Shown here: piece by piece, positions 56,388 to 64,000 of the stretch
Numbering within the stretch: position 1 is the first letter of the stretch
Layout: the number at the start of each line of letters is the position of its first letter
NCBI GenBank assembly: GCA_023634235.1
Contig: JAMKCF010000001.1
Coordinates: 15,820,258-15,884,257 of the forward strand
DNA from: Pisaster brevispinus
Lineage: Eukaryota > Echinodermata > Asteroidea > Forcipulatida > Asteriidae
DNA length: 64,000 bases
Direction of reading: 5' to 3'
Notes under the pieces: generated by a model
Database searches by the model: none
What the model was told of the DNA's origin: nothing
What the model saw: only the letters and a program-made list of their open reading frames with translations
Position numbers and translations under genes: made by a program

Positions 56388-57992
56388 ATGGACACCATGT
56401 ATAACATCAACAGGTCATCCTCAAGAAAGGGTCCATACCCAAGAGCTTTGAGAGCTAAAATTGTGAAGATTGTAAAGAATGAGAAAGCCCATGAGCTCAG
56501 CCTTGCTGATAATACAGGAGCAATAAAATGTGTTGCGTATGACAACATCTGCGAGCCTTTCCACTCTGGAGACGTAATCACAATGCGTCAGTTTGAGAAA
56601 GGATTCACTGGAATCCTGATGGCCAACAAAAACACACGTGTCCATCCTTGTCCTTCATTGAAGAGCCCGATCAGTGACGAGATAATGGCTGTTGCTCTAA
56701 ACCTAGTGGATCCACCAATGCCACCTGTTGCATCTATCTCATCTCTCCTTCAGGATGACAAGGAAGGTATTCCTGTAAGCATCGAGGGCATAATCACACA
56801 TGTAAGAACTTCCATACATTCATTAAAAAATTAAGTTTCAACAAACCTACGTTACAAATCATCTCTTTAACCCTAACAATTCACAATCCAACATGGTCTA
56901 AAAAAAACCATGCATAATTTGGATAGTGTGTTCAGCAATTACTTCTACAAAGCCATTACAGCTTACTTGAAAAATTAATTGTCAAAAAATCAGAGTAAAT
57001 GGTTTCACCATAGAGCAAGTTGTCTTTACATACAAAGAATGGGTATCACTGCCAGATTTAAATATAAAAGTATGTAATCAAACCATTACAAGTACCTACA
57101 GTTTTTGTGAAATTATCTTTCATACTGTATATAATAAAACAATGATGGTTTTACTTTTGTTTCCATCTAAGGATGAAGTACCAAGAGAGGTAGGTCCGAA
57201 GAGAGTGTTAGTCAGAAACAATGAAGTGCAAGACGAAACCGGAGCAATCCAACTGGCTCTTTGGAACGCACATTCAAGGAGCCCGATTAAGTCAGGAGAC
57301 AGGGTGAAAATCACCCACATGTCCCCTAAGAAGAATAACTACTTAAAGGCGATAACCCTGTCATCAACCCAGAACACAAAAATTAATGTACGTATTGAAT
57401 TTATAGTAACTTCTTTCCAAATATTATTATATAACAGGTTGCCATCTTTCAAATTAAATTTTATACACTCCAAGAACTTACCCATACAAAACTACCAAAA
57501 AAAAACACAAATATTTTATATGCATTGGTAAAAATGTTGTACTGAAATAATTTCAACACAATTTTACAGATTCTCCAAGAAGAACATAAAGAGAGGACAG
57601 TGGAGATTGTTACAGTAGAGGGGACCACTGCTTCCCACATCATTCTGCTATGTGAGGCAGACGACACTTTGATAAGTCTTCATATGCCGAAGGAACTTGC
57701 ACAACAAATATGGAACTCAACAACATCCTTGGGCATAACAACAGCGCTTGAGGGACAACAAGTCTACACATTTGTTGTCCAAGCAGCAAACATAATTCGC
57801 CTCAGCCATGATGATGATGTACCATCAACAAGCACCGGACCCACCACAAGTTCTAAACCCACAGCACCTACAGCACCCAGTACAGCCACAAGACCCAACC
57901 CTCATCAGCAAAAACCCACTACTGCTGGAATAGTGCCAAGACACCCCTCAACTGCTACTGCCAAACCAAAGGCAAAACTTTCCAAACAGTAA
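56388..57992 (+). CDS. OB-fold single-stranded-DNA-binding (RPA-like) protein
   Basis: Coding exons 56388-56801, 57172-57387 and 57570-57992, all phase 0, giving 350 aa. The first OB-like region (about 20-90) has HELSLADNTGAIKCVAYDN and SGDVITMRQF. The second (about 139-205) has RVLVRNNEVQDETGAIQLAL, then WNAHSRSPIKSGDRVKITHM. The LaDeTG-I-LvLW pattern is typical of RPA and SOSS-type OB folds that bind single-stranded DNA. Residues 211-290 may form a third OB fold; the tail is rich in Thr, Pro and Ser. The start sits just after the acceptor at 56382, and the upstream exon, TATA box and CCAAT array are in register. Helitrons and Helentrons often carry RPA-like genes, and this one is divergent from a Helitron remnant, so it may be its accessory gene; a free multicopy host gene is the alternative. 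Confidence 0.75.
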
Positions 57993-60900
57993 ACTTACAA
58001 AACCTATATGTTATCTCTCTAAACCAGTTCTATAATTAACACAGTATACCTCTTTTTTTCTTATCAGGCCAAATATAATAACGAACATATTGTGATGCGA
58101 TCACGCTAGATGAGTCGTATGTTGGCAATTTCATAACGGAGAACAAGGCAAAACAAGACAAACCACATGACAGGTCAGGAGTAACATTTTCGGGTTTTTT
58201 GTTGTTGATAATGATAGATTCAAGTTCTAAAATCTCACTTTTTTAACATTGTTCACTTCCTCTCTGATAAATAACAACACTAAAAGGTTAAAATTTGCAT
58301 GTCAATGAAGCTTGCTGATGTACACTTTGAGAAATAAAAAATATAAAAACATTGTTCACAGCTCAATAGTTAGTTACACGTAAAGTTGTGCACAAGTTCT
58401 CTCAACCATGAGCTATATAGTAATAGTATATAGCTCCATGTTTCAACCAAGTTGTTGTTTTTATCTCAAATGAATGGCAAAAAATACTTCAACAATGATT
58501 GAAAACATTCACATCATACCTTTGAAAATGAATACGAGTGTTTCTGTTACCAACAGATAACTTCTGCAACACAAAAACGTTGAAAAGTTCGATCACATCA
58601 CTGCATTCCATGTGTAAAACGCCAAAATGTTTATCAAAAAAAGCGAAGATCGCCATTATTGTGTGTACATTGCGCGATATATGGTACATTACTATCACGA
58701 TGTGTTACTAACCCTTGTACACACAGAGACAACCTCGTTCACAGTCAATATAATAAAGATCAGTGGGCGCTGCCCATGGCATGGTAACGAGGCTGACACA
58801 GGGGATTACAACAACTTCCGACCTTTCAACCCTTCTTGAACAAAAATTACGATTCGTCAAACTTCAGCGGCCTTCGGCGCAGTAACACTGGGCGCCTGTG
58901 GGCAGCTGTACTGTAGCTGCGCGCTTAATAAATTTTTAAGCCCCTTTTCTCTTCGTTTCAGTTACCCTTCTCATATCACTTAACTTTATGCTTCACCTTT
59001 CGCAACTTTTAACTAAAAGTTGTATAAACACGAAACTTTGAAAATAGTAAAGGGACAGCTTAATATGCTCTATCCAAATGTACACAAAAATTAGAAATGA
59101 CAAGGATCGACAAACGACTCATTTTGCTTGATCGCATCACATATTTCTCATCCAAACCTACACAATAAGAAGGAAACAGGGCGTCACTATTTACTATTTC
59201 CCATTTTTTGCTATTTCGTCCAAAATGGCCTACAAACTACATAAAAAATAGCTGACCAAGGTTAATAATTCACAGATATTGTGATACAATAAAATTATAC
59301 TAAAACAGTGTATTGCAGAAGTGATATGTATAATTTCAATCCAATTTTTCTGATGGGTTTGTTTTTTCACTCTTCCCGCAATTTTTCACAACATAATAGG
59401 GGGGGGGGGCCTAAAAACTAACTAAATGAAACAACAGCCAAAAAGAAGGCGAGCTTGGACAAAAATCATGTTTCTCATTTTACTTGGCCTAAATTTCAGT
59501 ATAATACAAAATTTACAAAAGACAAACTCCATGTAAATTTTCATGTAATAGACTTTACGTTACAAGCCTATACTTTCTATTTGTATTAATCAAAACCAGG
59601 GCCCCACTTCATAACGCAATCCAATCATCAGCAATACTCATCTATTGTCCATTGTATCTCTTAACCAATGGACTAAACACATTTTTAAGCACAAACATAA
59701 TTCATGTTTATACTTGTATCCATCATTACTATTAAGTATTGTACTTCTTAACTTATTTTCTACTTCGTTGGTATATGTTGTTTTTAGAAATTATATTGAA
59801 AAGAAAATTTATAAAACACAAATTATAACAAATATGTAAAAAGATGCTCCAAAATACACTGAAGGTGTTTATCATTTTTGATTGTCTCACAAGTTATTTC
59901 TGTAAGTTGATTTTCATCATATAAATTCCAATCAATAAACAATCATTTCAGTACGTTAATGCATTTGCTTTACTTGTGTGTTTGTTTGTTTGTTTAAATT
60001 TATTTTTCCTACATTAAGTCACATTAATAAAAAACTAATAATAAAAACACACATTTCCACACCTGACTGATACATGAAACCGACAATACCATATACCTCT
60101 GTTGCTCCCAGTCACTGTCTTGGTGCATCGTTACATTGGAAATGCCTTCAACCTCAGATAAACACCTTGGTGCCCAACCCTATACAACTGCCATACAATC
60201 ATTCTAATAACTTGCTAAATTACCTATGTCAAACACTTTCACAGAAACCCAATATCTCAACAATACAACAGTTCCAATCTGCAAACATGCCATTAATATA
60301 TTTACAATGTTTCCAGCAATTGAGCAAACAATCATCTAAATCAACACAGTTGTATACTCACTACCTATATCCTGACAATTATCAGTTTCTCTCCAAGCAT
60401 TTCCAAACATACTACATAATAATTAATGGCCAATGATGAAAACAACTGAAAGTGAAAACTTCCCAAGCTAAATGATGGAACTCAAAATCATTTCCACCTG
60501 GGAAAAAAAATTCTAAAGATGTTACTGAGGCCATTCATAACACCACATGATCATTCTATACTGCAAAAATAATTTCCATTTCAAAACGTTTAAAAATACT
60601 GATAGAACCACTTTTATATTTTACTCTAATTTGTTAGATTATTTTAGTATAACCATATGTTGTAGTCAAACCTCATAAATACAAACAAACACATTAACCA
60701 TCAATTATATAATATCTAACCTAACACCCATACCCTGGTAGATTGTCAGTCTCCGCCGTACTACTGACATCCTAGATGTAAAGGAAACGCTACATCAAAA
60801 GAAAATGTCAATACATTTTCCATAGTTTTACCTGATTAAATTATATGACACTTCCTAAATATATTCCTTGTGTTTAATACCTTTCAAATATGCAGCAATT

Positions 60901-61555
60901 TACAACCTCAAATGACATTTTCAGATATTTTAAATAATGGTGTACATAAATAACTAAAAAATTAATGGTCATGTAATTTTGTTCCTTTTTTAAGTTTAGC
61001 ATTTTCTTTTCTATGGATTTTGTCCGCGAAAAAAATTGCATAGTTGCGGACCTCTGATGAACTTCAAACTTTGATTAATTAAACTGGATAACAGACCACC
61101 AAAGGAACAATGCAAATAAAATCACTTGGTTATTTTGTATTAATACCATTCTTTTTTATCCATTATTTAATTGCAAAAGAAGACAACAGCACACAGCTTT
61201 CACTGTATAACCCTTGTCTAAATTTGTTTAAACAAACCTTTGTGTAACATCCGTTGGATTGCTTTTAGCAACCTAATAGAAAAACAATTACATTGTCACG
61301 ATTAACAAAAGGTTTAATACTATTAATTTGATTCTAAAGTGATTTGTATAAGTTCCATTGTTGAATTTTTTTATTTTACCATGTTTAAATCTTTCCAAAG
61401 CACCCAAACCCGAACATACACGCATCGTTGGCCGCAAACTTTGACATCTTTCCAAAACTCGCACGGTCATAAACTTGGCAACAATCATCTGATGAAAAGA
61501 TGAAACAAAAATATCGACAACATAATAACGTCACCCATTCAAAATAAGATCGATG
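57993..61555. other. Gene-free AT-rich interval
   Basis: 3' flank of the OB-fold gene (AATAAA near 58335), a CpG-containing patch at 58750-58920, a G-run at about 59400, and otherwise no feature I can support. Open frames at 60074-60436 and 61288-61488 lack coding character. Confidence 0.4.
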
Positions 61556-61559
61556 AACG

Positions 61560-61830
61560 CCCAATACAAAATACAGCGCCCTCTAGCGAAAGGTTGAAAA
61601 CTTTTAAAATGTACTTTTTGAACATGTGTGTAATGAATTTTTGAGTAATCACTTCAAAATGTACACACAAATTACTGTAAGGCTGGCTTCATGTGTTAAG
61701 TTACAGATCAATGACGATCAATGACGTTATCGGGAGTCACGTGACGCGGCATTAAAAGTGCCTTTTTAAAAGTCGTAAAACTCCCGAAGTATAAGTTCGA
61801 TCATGTTGGTACTTGGAACACCGTCACATT
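61560..61830 (+). repeat. Degraded fragment of the Helitron-like repeat
   Basis: Matches the second half of the repeat body from AGCGCCCTCTAGCGAAAGG through GTCACGTGACGCGGC and CTCCCGAAGTATAAG, more diverged than the other copies and with a short ATCAATGACG duplication. No ends present. Confidence 0.7.
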
Positions 61831-62574
61831 TAATTGCAAACTTTCACATGTGGCCATTTTTCATTTTTTTGTGCATTAAATATAAACTTTTCATAATATA
61901 TTCCAAGAAAGTACGAAATATATGCTTGGAAAAAAAATTTCCTTAGGAAGAGTCTATAAACTGTGAAATTTTTGCATAAATATTAAGTTGCATGGTTTAA
62001 AAAAACAACATTTATTCGGAACTCTTCCAATTTCAAGTCAAATTACACATTTTTTATGCAAACCTTTTCATCTTGCCAAAGACATGTCGACTGCGCCATA
62101 ATATTTGTACACTACGAAGCCCCCAAATACATAAAGCATAACTTTTACCCCAAAACATAACAAAACAAACACAATATTCATACAATAGCAACTGTTTACC
62201 AACTTGTTATTTATTATAATATTTACATGCATCATGTTCAAAAAAATAATCAGTATTTGTCACAAGTTAAATACCTTAGCATTGTTATTAAATTACAGAT
62301 AAATAATTTTTGTAACAACGAATGAGGGTCATCTATTTTGTACTGGCCCACACAAATTATGTTTTAGGTGTACACTTTTTATGTTGGGATGAAAATAGTG
62401 TAATCCTTAAGCGACAGTGTAAGCATTTCCCGGTAGGGATAGAATATTCAAAACCTTTAGAGATGTTGTGTGCATTTTCCGGTGGGGATAGAATATTCTA
62501 AACCTTTAAAGATTTGTTTTCATTGACTCAAATTAGAGCAGATGTAACATTTTCAAGATTCCGCGTACATTTTT
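61831..62574. other. Gene-free AT-rich interval
   Basis: Nothing coding. There is a small diverged pair of blocks around ATTTCCCGGTAGGGATAGAA (about 62427) and CATTTTCCGGTGGGGATAG (about 62472). Confidence 0.4.
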
Positions 62575-63521
62575 AGCTGTTTCGCAGCAAAGCGCAGCGA
62601 AACAGCTCTTGTTTTCGTTAAAGTTTTTTTAGCTGTTTCGCAGCAAAGCGCAGCGAAACAGCTCTTGTTTTTGTTAAAGTTTTTGTTTTTATTGTTTTTT
62701 TTATTTTTATTTTTCAGACAGGAAGTCATTGACACAACGCACAATTCTTTCTAGGCAGCCTTTCGCATAGTTCCTAAAGAGCAATTGCAATGAAACTTTC
62801 AGTGATGAAAGGCATTGGTGCAATAATGATCCCAAATTAATGAGGTCGTGATGACGTCATCACCTGTCACGTGACGTCATCTTAAAGGTTTCTAACTTAA
62901 ATATTTGAAAATCCGTAATAAATCAGCCACAAGAGACCGTAGGTTTCTGTTTGCGGGATTGTATAGGGATTAATTAGGTCTTCATTTTATTCAGTGTGCG
63001 TGACCTCACATGACCTCTACTTCCGGTCGAAACCGGAAGCGCCTCGTTATTCAAAAGTGGAAATAGTTATGAAGTTGCTTTTAACGATGTTATTGTCTGG
63101 CAAGGGTGTGTAATTAAAAAAAAATACCGATGACGTCACAACACACAAGAGCGCCCTCTAGCGGCAGGTTGAAAACTTATCAAAATGGACTTTTTGAAGA
63201 TGTGTGTGGTGAAATTTTGTGTAATCACTTCAAAATTTACACACATGTTGATCGTCAGGCAGCCATCATATGTGTGAAATTTCAGATCGATGACGTCATC
63301 GGGGGTCACGTGACGCGGCATTAAAGATGCCTTTTTAATGTCGTATATCTCCCTAAGTGTTAGTGCGATCATGTTGAAACTTGGTAGTTTGTTGGATATT
63401 GGCAAGTTCTTGTAAATTCTGAAATGACGTCATGATGACGTCATCACATGATTTTTTATGATTTTTTGAAAAAGTTATGACGAAACAGCTTGGCATTTGT
63501 GCACAAATGCAATATGTCTAG
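62575..63521 (+). repeat. Helitron-like repeat with two 5' ends and one 3' end
   Basis: 5' hairpin ends at 62575 and 62631, then one full body with GCGCCCTCTAGCGG at 63151 and the palindrome plus CTAG at 63518-63521. The doubled 5' end followed by a second body (next entry) fits one copy inserted in the T-run of another. Confidence 0.75.
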
Positions 63522-64000
63522 TTTATTATTATTTTTGTATTTTTTTATTTTTTTAAATTTTTTTATTTGTATGTTTCAGCCAAAAACATTTGTATGCGTT
63601 ATTTTGCAATGTTCCCAATGAGCGATTGCAATGAAACTTTCAGTGATGAAAGGTATTGGTGCAATAATGATCCTAAAACAGTGATGTCATGATGACGTCA
63701 TCACCTGTCACGTGACGTCATCTTAAAGTTTCCTTTTTTTAAATATTTGAAAATCTATATCAAATCAACCACAAAAGACCGTAGGTTTCTGTTTGTGGGA
63801 TTGGGTGGGGATAAACTAGGTCTTCATTTTATTCAATGTGCGTGACCTCACATGACCTCTACTTCCGGTCGAAACAGGAAGTGCCTTGTACTTCAAAAGT
63901 GGAAATTTTTATGAAGTTGCTTTCAACGATGTTATTGATTGGCAAGTGTGGGCATTACAAAAAAATACCGATGACGTCACAACACACAAGAGCGCCCTCT
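63522..64000 (+). repeat. Helitron-like repeat body, cut by the window edge
   Basis: Begins in T-rich sequence without a 5' hairpin and continues with the standard body to the GCGCCCTCT motif at the window end. This is the expected outer remainder of the nested pair. Confidence 0.75.

Noticed and set aside
60074..60436. 120-aa plus-strand ORF
   Set aside because: Composition follows the local AT-rich sequence, no motif, no splice context, no homologue recognised.

Overview
The window is nuclear DNA of an animal with intron-rich, AT-rich, repeat-dense DNA, most likely a marine invertebrate. The protein families and repeat styles would fit a deuterostome such as an echinoderm, but the species cannot be fixed from the sequence. 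No rRNA, tRNA or CRISPR was recognised. Family names rest on remembered sequence patterns, not searches.

Layout: 1-2044 (-) is a decayed intronless mobile-element-like ORF with in-frame stops and frameshifts. About 5.4-13.7 kb (+) is a host-type gene of about 14 coding exons: an E3 ubiquitin ligase of the G2E3-like kind (SAM-like N-terminus, C2H2-like finger, UIM-like helix, HECT domain). Its catalytic C-lobe is reached only through a single-base frame change. 15.7-16.0 kb (-) holds an unidentified coding remnant. 16.56-17.43 kb (-) is the 3' end of a 5'-truncated CR1/L2-type LINE. 18.75-20.6, 39.2-41.1, 61.6-61.8 and 62.6-64.0 kb are copies of one short repeat family with Helitron-like ends (18-bp palindrome, 7 nt, CTAG), which appear to have inserted into their own T-rich 5' ends.

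The main discovery candidate is 20598-39206: an 18.6-kb segment bounded by perfect 19-bp terminal inverted repeats and flanked by an 11-bp target-site duplication (9 bp if the repeat is read one base longer). It lies inside the 3' end of one of those Helitron-like repeats. It carries a two-exon RecQ-family helicase gene (+) and, converging on it, a five-exon gene (-) for a 946-aa protein resembling the animal DUF6589 family, with a CxxC...CxxC N-terminus and an internal C2H2 finger. The DUF6589-type gene lies in a 7.4-kb unit present twice in tandem and almost identical, so the element was probably about 11.2 kb before duplication. Helicase plus DUF6589-type protein inside TIRs looks like a large DNA transposon of a kind I cannot name, with the DUF6589-type protein the candidate transposase.

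44.1-49.7 kb (-) is a decayed Helitron coding region: PHD-finger N-terminus, a cysteine-peptidase-like segment, an 18-aa tandem repeat region, and a Rep segment with the HUH motif. It is broken by frameshifts and a 234-bp duplication, and has no Rep tyrosines or helicase. Divergently at 55.6-58.0 kb (+) lies an intact three-coding-exon gene for an OB-fold (RPA-like) protein with a TATA box and five inverted CCAAT boxes; it may be the Helitron's accessory gene. Between them is a satellite-like array of ~425-bp monomers with a three-monomer higher-order period (51.6-54.8 kb).
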